Shown: positions 8,668 through 17,011 of the stretch, piece by piece
How positions within the stretch are numbered: the stretch's first letter is position 1
How the letters are laid out: the number at the start of each line of letters is the position of its first letter
Source: Streptomyces flavochromogenes
Lineage (GTDB): Bacteria > Actinomycetota > Actinomycetes > Streptomycetales > Streptomycetaceae
DNA: 64,000 nt
Direction of reading: 5' to 3'
Assembly: GCF_000717595.1 (NCBI RefSeq)
Contig: NZ_JNZO01000001.1
Span: forward strand, 62,001 to 126,000
Program-made: the position numbers and the translations under genes
The notes under the pieces: model-generated
Told to the model about the DNA's origin: nothing
What the model saw: only the letters and a program-made list of their open reading frames with translations
Databases searched by the model: none

Positions 8668-10228
8668 ATGAAACGACGGTTCGCCCCCCTGTCCTCGGTG
8701 AGAGCCTGGGCCGCGCCGGCCGCCCTTCTGGCGCTGGTCTCCGTGTTCTCGTACACGCCGGCGACCGCGGCGCCGACTCGACATGCGCAAGCGACCCAAG
8801 CGGCACGACCGTCGGTACAGGCGCAGCAGGCACAACCGCTCAAGAGCAAGTACCGTGCGGACGCCGGACTGGGCGACTGTCTTCGCACCTTCGCCGGCAA
8901 CGACACGGTCCAGGTCGGCTCCTGCACCCCCGCAGCGGGCGAGTACACCTCCATGCGTCAGTGGGAGGCCGTCGACCAGGGCAACGGATACGTCCTGGTC
9001 AAGAACAGGTACCGCACGGACGCCGCCCTCGGCGACTGCCTCCGCACCTTCAGCGGGAACGACACCGTCCAGGCCGGCTCCTGCACCCCCGCAGCGGGCG
9101 AGTACACCGGATACGTGCTCCTCACGAACAAGTACCGCACGGACGCCGCCCTCGGCGACTGCCTCCGCACCTTCAGCGGGAACGACACCGTCCAGGCCGG
9201 CTCCTGCACCCCCGCAGCGGGCGAGTACACTCTTCGCGACGGGCTGGCCGACCCGCCCGGTGACCGGTCAGAAGCGTGCGCTGGTGATGGCCACCCACTG
9301 GAACGACGCGACGCCGGTCGATCCCGCGCCCGTCGAGCAGGCGACCCTCGGGGCCGGTGCTCCGTCCCTCCGGACGTATCTCCAGGAGGTGTCCGGCGGA
9401 TCGCTCTCCCTCACGGGCGACATGCTGACCGGCGTGGACCTGGGAGCGCGGCCGGCGGGCTGCGAGTCGGCGGCGATCCTGAGCGCCGCGCGGGCCGCAG
9501 CGCGGGCACGGGGCGTCGAGCCGGACACGTACGACTACCTCTTCGTCGACATCTCCCGCCACTCCGCGTGTGCCTGGGAGGGGCTCGCCGCCCTGCCCGG
9601 CAACTGGATCCTCTCCAACGGCGTGGGGCACAAGACGTGGATGTGGACCCATGAGTTCGGCCACTCCTCGGGCTTCCAGCACTCCGACACGCTCAAGGCC
9701 TGCCCGGCCGCGGGCAGCGTCACGACCGTGAGCGGGGCGTGCACGGTCTCCGGCGGTGACGACCCGACCGACACCATGGGCGGCGGTGGCATGCACCTCT
9801 ACCCGGCCGACTACCGGCAGTTCGCCGGCTGGGTGCCGGAATCGCAGGTGCCGCGCGTGACCGCCACCGGGAGCTACCAGCTGGGCGTGCTGGGAGTGAG
9901 CGGCACGCAGGAGTTCCGAGTGGCCCGCCCCGACGGCGGCTTCCTGTCGCTCGAATACCGGCGGGCCACACCGCCCTACGACGACTACACCGCGACCGAT
10001 CCCCTGGTCAACGGCGTGATCGTCCGTATCGTGACCCTGGGCGGCACGGTGAGGAACCGGCTCGTGGACGCCACCCCGGGCACCTCGACCACCGACGACG
10101 CCCCGCTGGCGGCGGGCAGGACGCTGGTGGACGAGGACGCCGGCACGGCCGTCACGGTGTGCTCGGTGGGCGCCGAGGGCGCGGACCTGCGCATCGCGGT
10201 GGGCGGCACGACACCTCCCGCCTGCTGA
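8668..10228 (+). pseudogene. Frameshifted secreted metalloprotease (gametolysin/M11-like) with N-terminal tandem repeats
   Basis: ATG 8668 with GGAGGAG upstream starts a signal peptide (MKRRFAPL, hydrophobic core, TPATAAP) followed by three repeats containing GDCLRTF and SCTPAAGEYT. The protease part is in the next frame: GQKRALVMATHWND, the zinc motif HEFGHSSGFQH, and a C-terminal beta domain ending at 10228. Moving from the first frame to the second requires removing one base in the C/G-rich run at 9252-9260 (ACCCGCCCG); that would give a continuous DPPVTGQKRAL. So the gene is either broken by a +1 insertion or the base is a sequencing error. The M11-like assignment rests on the HExGHxxGxxH motif and overall layout. 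Confidence 0.75.
8852..9234 (+). repeat. In-frame tandem repeats in the metalloprotease gene
   Basis: Three units begin near 8852, 9011 and 9134. The last two are 123 bp (41 codons) apart and identical over about 100 bases, from ACCGCACGG to GAGTACAC; the first is divergent and 159 bp upstream. Near-identity at DNA level indicates a recent duplication, or possible assembly sensitivity. Confidence 0.85.
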
Positions 10229-10272
10229 TCCCGCGCAGTCGCGGTCGGCGGCGAGCCCCTGTCCGTCCGCAC

Positions 10273-10311
10273 CGGAACGGCCCGGGACAATGGCGTCCCC
10301 GGGCCGTTCCG
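10273..10311 (+). terminator. Terminator hairpin after the metalloprotease
   Basis: A 14-bp perfect stem (CGGAACGGCCCGGG paired with CCCGGGCCGTTCCG) with an 11-nt loop, 44 bases after the protease stop codon. No T-tract follows, as is common in high-GC actinobacteria. Confidence 0.7.
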
Positions 10312-10358
10312 CGGACGAACGCGGGCGTGGCCCGGCCGAGCGGAGAGACGAAGGACCG

Positions 10359-10751
10359 ATGACGCTGAAAGTGGGCCGGCGCGTACAGCTGGCGGTGGAA
10401 CTCACCCTGACGGGCCAGGTGGCCCGGGCCGGGGAATCCACGACGGAGCCGGCCGCCGTCGTGGGCCTCCTGGCCCTGGCGGCGGGTACCGAGGGCACCG
10501 TCGAAGAGGTGGACGACGACCGCCGGGAGAGCAAGGAGGTCCGCGAGTACGCGCGGCTCAAGTCGCTCCTCGACGACTTCGGCCACCAGATGCCGCCGGG
10601 GAGCAGGGCGCAGCTGGAGGAGCAGGTCGCCGCCCTGGAACCGGCGTGGATCGCGTACCAGGAGGCGGAGATCCCGGTGCGGGTGCGCGTCCGGCTCGAC
10701 AACGGATTCGTCCTCCGCGACACGGCGGGGGACGTCTTCGTCGCCGTCTGA
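10359..10751 (+). CDS. Hypothetical small cytoplasmic protein
   Basis: 130 residues with no signal peptide or membrane segment and no family I recognise. The start ATG 10359 is preceded by a GA-rich stretch (GAGAGACGAAGGA). The sequence alternates beta-like ends (VGRRVQLAVELTLTG; IPVRVRVRLDNGFVLRD) with a charged helical middle (DDDRRESKEVREYARLKSLL). It ends 10 bases from the convergent MFS gene. Codon use matches its neighbours. Confidence 0.7.
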   Translation: MTLKVGRRVQLAVELTLTGQVARAGESTTEPAAVVGLLALAAGTEGTVEEVDDDRRESKEVREYARLKSLLDDFGHQMPPGSRAQLEEQVAALEPAWIAYQEAEIPVRVRVRLDNGFVLRDTAGDVFVAV

Positions 10752-10760
10752 CAGCGCCGG

Positions 10761-11972
10761 TCACGGTCCCTTCGCCGGCACCGGCCGCCGGATCAGATAC
10801 GCGGCGGCGGAGGCGACGAGCACCAGCATGCAGGCGATGAAGACCAGCCCGGCCCCCTCCAGGCCCAGCGGATCGGCCAGCAGTCCCACGCCGATCACGG
10901 GGATCGAGATGCCGGTGTACGCGACCACGAACAGCGTCGAGATCACCGCCGCGCGCCGGTCCGGCGGCGCCGCGGCGGCGACGGATGCCAGGGCCGCACG
11001 GAACGCGAGGCCCTGGCCCACACCGCCGACCACGGCGGACAGGACGACCAGCGCCAGAAGGTCCGTGTACAGCGCCGCACCGAGGAGGAGAAGGCCGCCG
11101 AAGAGCACCGCGCAGCCCAGCGGCAGCGAGCGCGCCACCCCGACGCGGTCGACGGCCAGTTGCCCGGCGGTGGAGGCGAAGAAGGCGAGGGCCACGATCA
11201 GGCCGCTCACGGCGTGGTTGTCGACGTGCAGGTACCGGGCGAGGAACGCGGGGCTCACCGAGGTGAACACCCCGAAGAGGGCGAACCCCACGAACGAGGC
11301 GATCGCCGCCGGCACGAACACGGCCCGTACCTGCGGCGGCAGCGCGGGACGCTGCGGCCGTACGGAGGCCGGTCCGCGCCGTTCCCGTACGGTCTCGGGG
11401 AGCCACAGCAGGACGCCGACCGAGACCGCCACCAGACCGAGGTGCACGGCGAACGGCAGGACCAGGGGGTCGGGGGCGTACTCCGCGAGGAGTCCGGCGA
11501 GCAGCGGCCCGCACCCGAGCCCTCCCATGTTGGCGGCCGTGGCCACGAGCGTCGCCCGTGACCCACCGCCGCGCGGGGCGAGCTCCATGACGTACGCGGT
11601 GGCGGCGCCGGTGAAGAGACCGGCCGAGAGACCGGAGAGGAGCCGGCCCGCGTACAGCCAGCCCAGGGCGTCGGCGAGCAGGAAACAGACGGCGCTCGCC
11701 GCCGCGAATCCCAGGCCGCAGAGAAGGGTCGGGCGTCTGCCGACGGTGTCCGACGCGTTGCCCGCCAGGAGGAGTACGCCGATGACCCCGAAGGCGTACA
11801 CGGCGTAGACGACGGTCACCGTCAGCTCGGAGAACCCGAACTTCTCCTGGTAGAGGGGATAGAGCGGGGTCGGCAGTGTCGTGCCGGCCATGCACACGAC
11901 GAACACGGCTCCGGCGAGCAGACACCGCAGCCAGCCCTGGCGCTCGCCCCGCGCCCCAGGGTCGCCCTCCAT
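10761..11972 (-). CDS. MFS transporter, probable drug/metabolite exporter
   Basis: Twelve-helix major facilitator protein in the cytoplasmic membrane. The loop 2-3 motif appears as LLAGNASDTVGRRPTLL, and hydrophobic segments continue to the C-terminal LVASAAAYLI. It resembles proton-driven DHA1 exporters; the substrate is not predictable. The start is ambiguous: ATG 11972 (AGAGG about 11 nt upstream) or ATG 12026, which would add an N-terminal tail in which the pentapeptide MEGDP occurs twice. No adjacent regulator indicates an inducer. Confidence 0.85.
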   Translation of the reverse strand: MEGDPGARGERQGWLRCLLAGAVFVVCMAGTTLPTPLYPLYQEKFGFSELTVTVVYAVYAFGVIGVLLLAGNASDTVGRRPTLLCGLGFAAASAVCFLLADALGWLYAGRLLSGLSAGLFTGAATAYVMELAPRGGGSRATLVATAANMGGLGCGPLLAGLLAEYAPDPLVLPFAVHLGLVAVSVGVLLWLPETVRERRGPASVRPQRPALPPQVRAVFVPAAIASFVGFALFGVFTSVSPAFLARYLHVDNHAVSGLIVALAFFASTAGQLAVDRVGVARSLPLGCAVLFGGLLLLGAALYTDLLALVVLSAVVGGVGQGLAFRAALASVAAAAPPDRRAAVISTLFVVAYTGISIPVIGVGLLADPLGLEGAGLVFIACMLVLVASAAAYLIRRPVPAKGP

Positions 11973-12237
11973 GCCACGATCGCCTCTCACATCGCGATCG
12001 TGCTCCACGCCCGGGTCACCTTCCATGCAGCGGACCGTATCCCCGTCGACCGCCGACCCGGGGGCGCGAACTGCGGCAATCGCATGGACGTCACCCGGTC
12101 GACGAGGTCCGCGCGCGACGGCGCGTGCGGGTGGACCGGCGCCTCCCCCGCACGGCGGAGCGGGTCGGCCATCGCCAATGATTCCGCGGCGCATCTGCCT
12201 TACGAGGGGGGAGCCATGTCAAGGGGGCGCCGGAGCG

Positions 12238-12969
12238 TCAGGGCCTGTCCCGGCCGGGGTCGTTCCTCGGCCCCTTCTTCGGTGCGTCGGTCCGCGCGTC
12301 GTCCCACGGAGGCTTCGGGCCCTTCTCCCGATCGTTCCCGTGTCCGTTCACGGGGCCGTACCCGTTCCCCTGCCCCTTCCTCAGTCCGTTCCCGAGTCCC
12401 TTCCTCAGGCCGTTGTCCGACCCCTTCCCCTCTCCGCGCTCCCCGGCCGTTCTCTGGTCCGGGTGCGAGGCCGGGCGCGTGGCCGGGCTCAGGGACAGGG
12501 GTGCGGACGTCACGCCCGGCAGGGTCGTCGCACCGGCCGCCGGCACGGTGGTCCCGCCGAGCGTGGGCACGGGGGTCGTCGGGACGGGCGTCGGTTCGTC
12601 CGCGAACGGACTGGGCAGGTCCACGGCGGCGATGGCCACTCCGCCCAGCGTCACGCTGGCGAGGGCCGCGGCGAGGGCCGTTCTCAGGGAGCGCCGGCGA
12701 AGCCGCCGCGCGGCGCCGGGAGTCCAGTCGTCGCGGCGGCGTGTCCGGCGCGCACGCCCGGGGACGTGCAGGCCGGCGTCCCGCGCGGCCCGGAAGGCGG
12801 CTCGGGCGCTCGCTTCCGCCTCCCCGACCGCTTGCCCGGCCGACCCGCCCGCAGCGACGCCGCCCGTCACGACCCCGCTCGCGGCGGCCGTGTCCGCCGC
12901 CTCCCGGTCGTCGCGCAGCGCGGACCGCAGAGACCGCTCCAGACCCTCGTACCGATGCTCCTCGGGCAT
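12238..12969 (-). CDS. Single-pass membrane protein paired with the ECF sigma factor (possible anti-sigma or effector)
   Basis: 243 residues. The N-terminal half is cytoplasmic and basic (RRTRRRDDWTPG), followed by one membrane segment (RTALAAALASVTLGGVAIAA, about residues 95-114). A Thr/Pro-rich and then Gly/Asn/Lys-rich outer tail contains near-repeats (GLGNGLRKG, KGQGNGYG). GGGAGGTGAT precedes the start, and it begins 4 bases after the sigma stop, so the two are translationally linked. The position suggests an anti-sigma or sigma-associated role, but the HxxxCxxC zinc anti-sigma motif is absent and I cannot assign a family. Confidence 0.7.
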   Translation of the reverse strand: MPEEHRYEGLERSLRSALRDDREAADTAAASGVVTGGVAAGGSAGQAVGEAEASARAAFRAARDAGLHVPGRARRTRRRDDWTPGAARRLRRRSLRTALAAALASVTLGGVAIAAVDLPSPFADEPTPVPTTPVPTLGGTTVPAAGATTLPGVTSAPLSLSPATRPASHPDQRTAGERGEGKGSDNGLRKGLGNGLRKGQGNGYGPVNGHGNDREKGPKPPWDDARTDAPKKGPRNDPGRDRP

Positions 12970-12973
12970 CCCA

Positions 12974-13555
12974 TCACCTCCCGGTTCCCCTGAGTTCCCG
13001 CGCCAGTCGATTCAATCCGCGGTGTGCGGCGGACCGTACCGCACCGGGGCGTTTGCCCAGAACCCGGGCGGCCGTCGGCCCGTCGAGGCCGACGACGACC
13101 CGGAGCAGCACGGCTTCGGCCTGCTCGTGCGGCAGGCCCATGACCAGCGCGAGGGCCTGCTCCGTGGAGAGGGCCTCCAGGGCGTCCCCCGCCGTGTCGG
13201 CGGCGGCGGGCAGTTCGAGCACGTCTTGTTCGAGCAGGGCCGGCCGGGGACGGGACCGTACTCTCCGCAGATGGTCGAGTGCCCGGTGCCGGGCTATGGT
13301 CGCGGTCCAGCCGCGGAAGCCCACGCCGTCGCCGCGGAACCGGCCGAGGTCGCGGGCGATCTCCAGCCAGGCCTCGGAGGCCACGTCCTCGGCGTCCTCG
13401 CCGACCATGCCCCTCAGGTAGCCGAGGAGCCCCGGATAGACGGTCCGGTACGCGTACGCGAAGGCCTCCTCGTCGCCCTCCTGCGCCCGTGCGACGGCCG
13501 AGCCGAGTTCGGAATCGCGCGCCGTGGTGGGCGTACGCCCCGTCCCCTCGTCCAC
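12974..13555 (-). CDS. ECF RNA polymerase sigma factor
   Basis: 193-residue group 4 sigma factor that directs polymerase to a specific promoter set. Region 2 spans about residues 28-95 (EAFAYAYRTVYPGLLGYLRG, then GWTATIARHRALDHLRRVR). The region 4 helix-turn-helix is near the C-terminus (LPHEQAEAVLLRVVVGLDGP, then RVLGKRPGAVRSAAHRGLNR). The start is GTG 13555, preceded by AAGAGG. It is followed immediately by the membrane protein at 12238-12969, the usual sigma/anti-sigma order. No extended C-terminal domain is present. Confidence 0.92.
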   Translation of the reverse strand: MDEGTGRTPTTARDSELGSAVARAQEGDEEAFAYAYRTVYPGLLGYLRGMVGEDAEDVASEAWLEIARDLGRFRGDGVGFRGWTATIARHRALDHLRRVRSRPRPALLEQDVLELPAAADTAGDALEALSTEQALALVMGLPHEQAEAVLLRVVVGLDGPTAARVLGKRPGAVRSAAHRGLNRLARELRGTGR

Positions 13556-13634
13556 ACGATCCTCTTCACAACCGGTACGTTCACGAACCTCCGGTTGCCA
13601 CCGTGTACCGGAAGGCAGTCATCCTGTCAGACCG

Positions 13635-14111
13635 TCAGCACAGGCCCGCCGCCAGGCCGTCCGGCGACCGGACCGGCCGTCTGCGGGTGCGTGGCGGCCG
13701 CCGCCCGTGCAGGGTGAGGAAGTAGGTCTGAAGGGATTCCTGCGGTCCGATCTCGAAGCGGTTCACGGTCCGTCCGAGGGGATTCCACACCCGGCCGTCC
13801 GGCATCCGCGACCCCACTGGGTGGGCGAAGACGGACCGGAGCAGGTGGTCCGCAGGGATGTCGACCCAGACCGCGCCCGCCTCGCGCACCAGCACCTCGC
13901 CGACGTAGGCGCCTATGCCGATCAGGGGCCCGGCCATGTCCTCCCGTCCGGCGCCGCCCTGCCGCAGTCCGTCGATGAGCCGGTCGACGACGCGCAGACT
14001 CGCCGCGGTGTAGTCGAGCGGAAGCCGTGCCCTCGCGGTGGCACGCCCCACGAACTCGGCTGCGTGACGCCGCATGTCGGCCGCGGACAGCGTCAGGTTT
14101 TCGCGGTCCAT
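13635..14111 (-). CDS. Hypothetical protein
   Basis: 158 residues, soluble, no signal peptide. A helical N-terminal half (MRRHAAEFVGRATARARLPL, then LRVVDRLIDGLRQGG) is followed by a segment IGIGAYVGEVLVREAGAVWV and a basic C-terminal tail. I do not recognise the family. It ends about 80 bases upstream of the sigma gene on the same strand, so it could share transcripts with it. Confidence 0.7.
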   Translation of the reverse strand: MDRENLTLSAADMRRHAAEFVGRATARARLPLDYTAASLRVVDRLIDGLRQGGAGREDMAGPLIGIGAYVGEVLVREAGAVWVDIPADHLLRSVFAHPVGSRMPDGRVWNPLGRTVNRFEIGPQESLQTYFLTLHGRRPPRTRRRPVRSPDGLAAGLC

Positions 14112-14476
14112 ACGTGATCACCCTTCCCTTCGAAGCGGCGTGATTCGCCGGATGATCAAGCGGAAGCCGGCCGGGAAACATCACGGAGGGCGCGCGTGAC
14201 GCTGATCACACACGGTCGGGAAGAACGGCCGGTCGGCGCGGCGTCGGTCCGCGTCTCCGGCATCCCGCGCCCCGCACGTCGCCCACCTGGCGAGCCGTCA
14301 CTTCCCGGACCGTCGCCTTCCGGTGCCGCCCCCCGTCCGGACGTCAGTCAGTCCCCGTCCGGCGCAGGAGGCGGCCCACGAGCTCCCCCGGGCGCCGGTA
14401 CCCGGTCGGCAGCGGGCGGGACCCGGCCGGGGTGACGACGCCGGACCGGCAGGGCCTGGATTCCCGGGCCGAGTTC
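14112..14476. other. Intergenic region, 365 bp
   Basis: Lies between the hypothetical gene and the DUF1684 gene. A short forward frame (14196-14435) consists of Pro/Gly/Arg-rich low-complexity sequence and is not convincing. I see no clear hairpin or operator. Confidence 0.5.
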
Positions 14477-15394
14477 CTACGGGGCGACCGGGCGGCGCTC
14501 GTGCGGGATCTTCTCCCCGGCCTCGACCGCGACGGGCAGCCGGTTCTCGGCCGGCGGCAGCGGGCAGGTCGCGAAGTCGGTGTACGCGCAGGGGAGGTTG
14601 GTGGCGCGATTGAAGTCGAGCACGACCTCTCCGTCGGGGCCCGGCGCGTCGATCCGCAGGTTGCGATTGGCCGCGTACGTGGTGACGCCCGAGGTCGCGT
14701 CGGTGAAGAGCACCGTGAAGCCACCGGGAGTGTATCCGTTGAAGGCGGTCAGGCTCAGTTCCCGGCCGTCGAGGCGGAAGGTGATCCGGCCGGGTGCGTC
14801 GTAGACGTGCCGGAGCCCCTCGACGGAGGCGCCGACGGTGGTCGGCCGCGGCTCGGCGAAGGGGACGTAGCGGCCGGTGACGACCCAGCGCGGATCGGGC
14901 GCGTACGCGGGTGTCCCGGCGAACGCGACCCGCAGCGGGTGTCCGGGGCGCCTGGGCCGGACGATGTGGTGGCCGCCGCGCTTGGCGACCTCGATCACGG
15001 TGTCTCCCCAGACGGCGTCGACGCCGCCGCGCTCCGGGATGACGCCGAAGTCGTGCCGTCCGCGGACGACCGCGCCGTCGACGACGAGTTCGGTCCCCTC
15101 GTCGAGTGCGACGGTGACGCCTTCGGGTCCGGTCGACCAGAGCCCGGGAGCGTCGGGAACGCGCTGCGGCTCGTCGGTGAGCCAGTGCAGGCCGGTGATG
15201 GCGAGGAAGCCGTGCTCGGAGGCGAGCCGGGCGTCCTTGTCCCGGTGCCACTCCTCCCACTCGGCGGTGAAGGCCTTCACTCCGGAGTCGGAGTCCGCGT
15301 CGAAGTCGGAGTCGGCCCAGGTCGCGGCCTCGGTCTCGGGAACGGGAACGGGAACGGGAACGGGAACGGAACCGGGGACGTCGTGGGTGGTCAT
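14477..15394 (-). CDS. DUF1684 domain protein
   Basis: 305 residues, cytoplasmic. It shows the DUF1684 (PF07920) layout: an N-terminal helix with the Trp-rich EWEEWHRDKDARL, then EHGFLAITGLHWL, and the C-terminal core FNGYTPGGFTVLFTDATSGV followed by VVLDFNRATNLPCAYTDF and LPPAENRLPVAVEAGEK. ATG 15394 is chosen over an upstream in-frame start because CAGGAGGA precedes it. A Val-Pro repeat near the N-terminus is encoded by a GGGAAC hexanucleotide tract. The molecular function of the domain is unknown. A short RRHVD-type leader peptide is encoded 172 bases upstream on the same strand. Confidence 0.88.
   Translation of the reverse strand: MTTHDVPGSVPVPVPVPVPETEAATWADSDFDADSDSGVKAFTAEWEEWHRDKDARLASEHGFLAITGLHWLTDEPQRVPDAPGLWSTGPEGVTVALDEGTELVVDGAVVRGRHDFGVIPERGGVDAVWGDTVIEVAKRGGHHIVRPRRPGHPLRVAFAGTPAYAPDPRWVVTGRYVPFAEPRPTTVGASVEGLRHVYDAPGRITFRLDGRELSLTAFNGYTPGGFTVLFTDATSGVTTYAANRNLRIDAPGPDGEVVLDFNRATNLPCAYTDFATCPLPPAENRLPVAVEAGEKIPHERRPVAP
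15338..15367. repeat. (GGGAAC)5 hexanucleotide repeat inside the DUF1684 gene
   Basis: Five perfect copies of GGGAAC on the plus strand, followed by a variant copy. On the coding (minus) strand they encode alternating Val-Pro near the N-terminus. Slippage here would change length by two residues and keep the frame. Confidence 0.85.
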
Positions 15395-15566
15395 GGGTCC
15401 TCCTGATGTCGTCTGCGCATCGGATGCGGGGCTTGCACCGGGAGGCCGCTCGCGCCGGCCCGCGCCGACGGGCCCGAAGGGCACGTCGGAGGGGACGCTC
15501 GGTGGTGTGACGGGGGCACGGTGGTCGCGCGGGCGACGGCCGGCTGCCGGGACGAGGGCCTCGGGG

Positions 15567-15635
15567 TCAGCCGGAACAGGACGTGGTCGTGACGCGCACG
15601 TAGTCCACGTGTCGGCGCGTCACGAGCAGGGTCAT
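15567..15635 (-). CDS. RRHVD-type putative leader peptide (22 aa)
   Basis: A 22-codon frame starting at ATG 15635 and ending with TGA at 15567. It contains TRRHVDYVRV followed by a near-C-terminal Cys (TTTSCSG). This is the pattern of the short 'putative leader peptides' (RRHVDL, basic/Ser, Cys) found in actinobacteria ahead of sulfur-assimilation and thiol-related operons. No strong Shine-Dalgarno sequence precedes it. Here it lies 172 bases upstream of a DUF1684 gene on the same strand, with no sulfate or cysteine gene in view. Translation through the Arg/Cys codons could regulate downstream expression; that is inference from the family. Confidence 0.65.
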   Translation of the reverse strand: MTLLVTRRHVDYVRVTTTSCSG

Positions 15636-15808
15636 ACGGCCAGCAAAGCACAACTGCCGTGCTCCGGACCAGTGATCCGAGGTTGTGGATCACCGGTCCG
15701 GCGCACGGCACGCGCCGGTCGGGCCGGTCCCGACAGGAACTGCCGGACAGGGCCTGGGGGTGTCTCGTCGATCACACCGCGAGCCCGGCCTGATCGGCAG
15801 GACACTCC

Positions 15809-16876
15809 CTAGCGGCGCTGGAGGGCCTTCACGTTGTCGCCGAACGTCCAGCCTTTGGACCCGTCCCAGTTCGCCGACCACGTCATGAGGCCCTTGAGCG
15901 CCCCGCCGTAGTGGTTCCACGCCTGCGCGACGAGCGACGGCGCCATGTGACCACCGCCCGCGCCCGGCTGCGCGGGGAGGCCGGGTACCTGCTTGTCGTA
16001 CGGCACCCGGATGGTGGTGCCCTGGATCACGAGGCCTCGGTTCAGACAGTCGGTCTGCGCGACGAACCCGGCGACGGTGCCCGCCGAGTAGGAGTCGCCG
16101 GAGCACCCGTACATGCTGCCGTTGTAGTACTGCATGTTGAGCCACCACAGGCGCCCGTTGTCGGCGTACTTCTTGACGATCGGCAGGTAGGCGCCCCAGA
16201 TCGAGCCGTAGGCGACGCTGCCACCGGTGACGTACGCGGTCTCCGGCGCCATCGTCAGTCCGAACCCGGCGGGCATGCGGGCGAGGACGCCGTCGATGAT
16301 GTGCACCAGGTTGGCCTGCGACGCGGAAAGGGTGCCGATGCTGCCGCTGCCGACCAGGCCGGTCTCGATGTCGATGTCGATCCCGTCGAAGTTGTACGTC
16401 TTCAGGATGGGCACGATGGTCGCGATGAACCGGTCGGCGACGGCACGGGAGTTGAGGTCGATGCCCGCGGCGGCTCCGCCGATGGACATGAGGAGCGTCG
16501 CCCCCGCCGCCTTGGCGTTGCACATCTGCGCCGGGGTGGAGACCCGGACGGTGCTGTCCATGCCGTCCTCCCACAGCACCGTTCCGTCCGAACGGATCAC
16601 GGGGAAGGCGGCGTTGATGACGTTGTAACCGTGTGCGGCGAAGCGCGGGTCGTCGATGGGTGCCCAACCGAAGGGCGGGTGGACGCCGTTGGCCGCGCCG
16701 TCCCAGTTCTCCCAGTAGCCCTGGAGCACCTTGCCGGCGGGCTTCTGCTTGAGGGCGCAGGTGTCGGCCGCCGGGGCGGAGGGGGCGGCGACGGCGACGG
16801 GGGCCGCGAGGGTGGCGGCTGCGAGCAGGGTGGCGAGACCTGCTCCGAGGAGACGAGCGATCCGGGGCGCTGGCAT
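15809..16876 (-). CDS. Secreted GH18 chitinase
   Basis: Hydrolyses chitin outside the cell. Signal peptide: MPAPRIARLLGAGLA, a hydrophobic core, then PVAVAAPSAPAA. The single GH18 barrel contains GYWENWDG, the SIGG motif (LLMSIGGAA) and the catalytic FDGIDIDIE, with the acid/base Glu at about residue 171. There is no chitin-binding or fibronectin module (355 aa in total). ATG 16876 with AGGAG upstream is chosen; a longer frame from 16963 would have no signal peptide at its N-terminus and would overlap the regulatory site. The DasR-like site at 16938-16953 points to N-acetylglucosamine-responsive control. Confidence 0.95.
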   Translation of the reverse strand: MPAPRIARLLGAGLATLLAAATLAAPVAVAAPSAPAADTCALKQKPAGKVLQGYWENWDGAANGVHPPFGWAPIDDPRFAAHGYNVINAAFPVIRSDGTVLWEDGMDSTVRVSTPAQMCNAKAAGATLLMSIGGAAAGIDLNSRAVADRFIATIVPILKTYNFDGIDIDIETGLVGSGSIGTLSASQANLVHIIDGVLARMPAGFGLTMAPETAYVTGGSVAYGSIWGAYLPIVKKYADNGRLWWLNMQYYNGSMYGCSGDSYSAGTVAGFVAQTDCLNRGLVIQGTTIRVPYDKQVPGLPAQPGAGGGHMAPSLVAQAWNHYGGALKGLMTWSANWDGSKGWTFGDNVKALQRR

Positions 16877-16937
16877 GCGTGCTCCTGGGGACGTGGGGGA
16901 TGGTCCTAGGTGTGGCGCGCGCTCCAGCAGACCGTAA

Positions 16938-16953
16938 GTTGGTCCAGACCATT
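16938..16953. promoter_or_regulatory. DasR-responsive element (dre)-like site upstream of the chitinase
   Basis: GTTGGTCCAGACCATT matches the dre consensus ACTGGTCTAGACCAGT at 12 of 16 positions, with the core TGGTCCAGACCA nearly palindromic. It sits 62 bases before the chitinase start, in the normal position for Streptomyces chitinase promoters. Confidence 0.7.
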
Positions 16954-17011
16954 CGTCAACCACCCTCGCGGGTAAGGCTGTTGTCTGCGTCGATGGTCCC
17001 CCGTCAGCCCG

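Noticed and set aside
8783-9240. Reading the metalloprotease as one unbroken frame starting at 8783
   Set aside because: In that frame the repeat region becomes Pro/Arg/Ser-rich with no signal peptide, whereas the other frame gives a proper signal peptide and Cys-containing repeats. A frameshift is the better explanation.
14196-14435. Small forward ORF in the gap before DUF1684
   Set aside because: Pro/Gly/Ser/Arg low complexity, no ribosome site and no homology I recognise.
16877-16963. Longer chitinase start at 16963
   Set aside because: It would place the signal peptide internally and overlap the dre-like site; ATG 16876 has a proper ribosome site.
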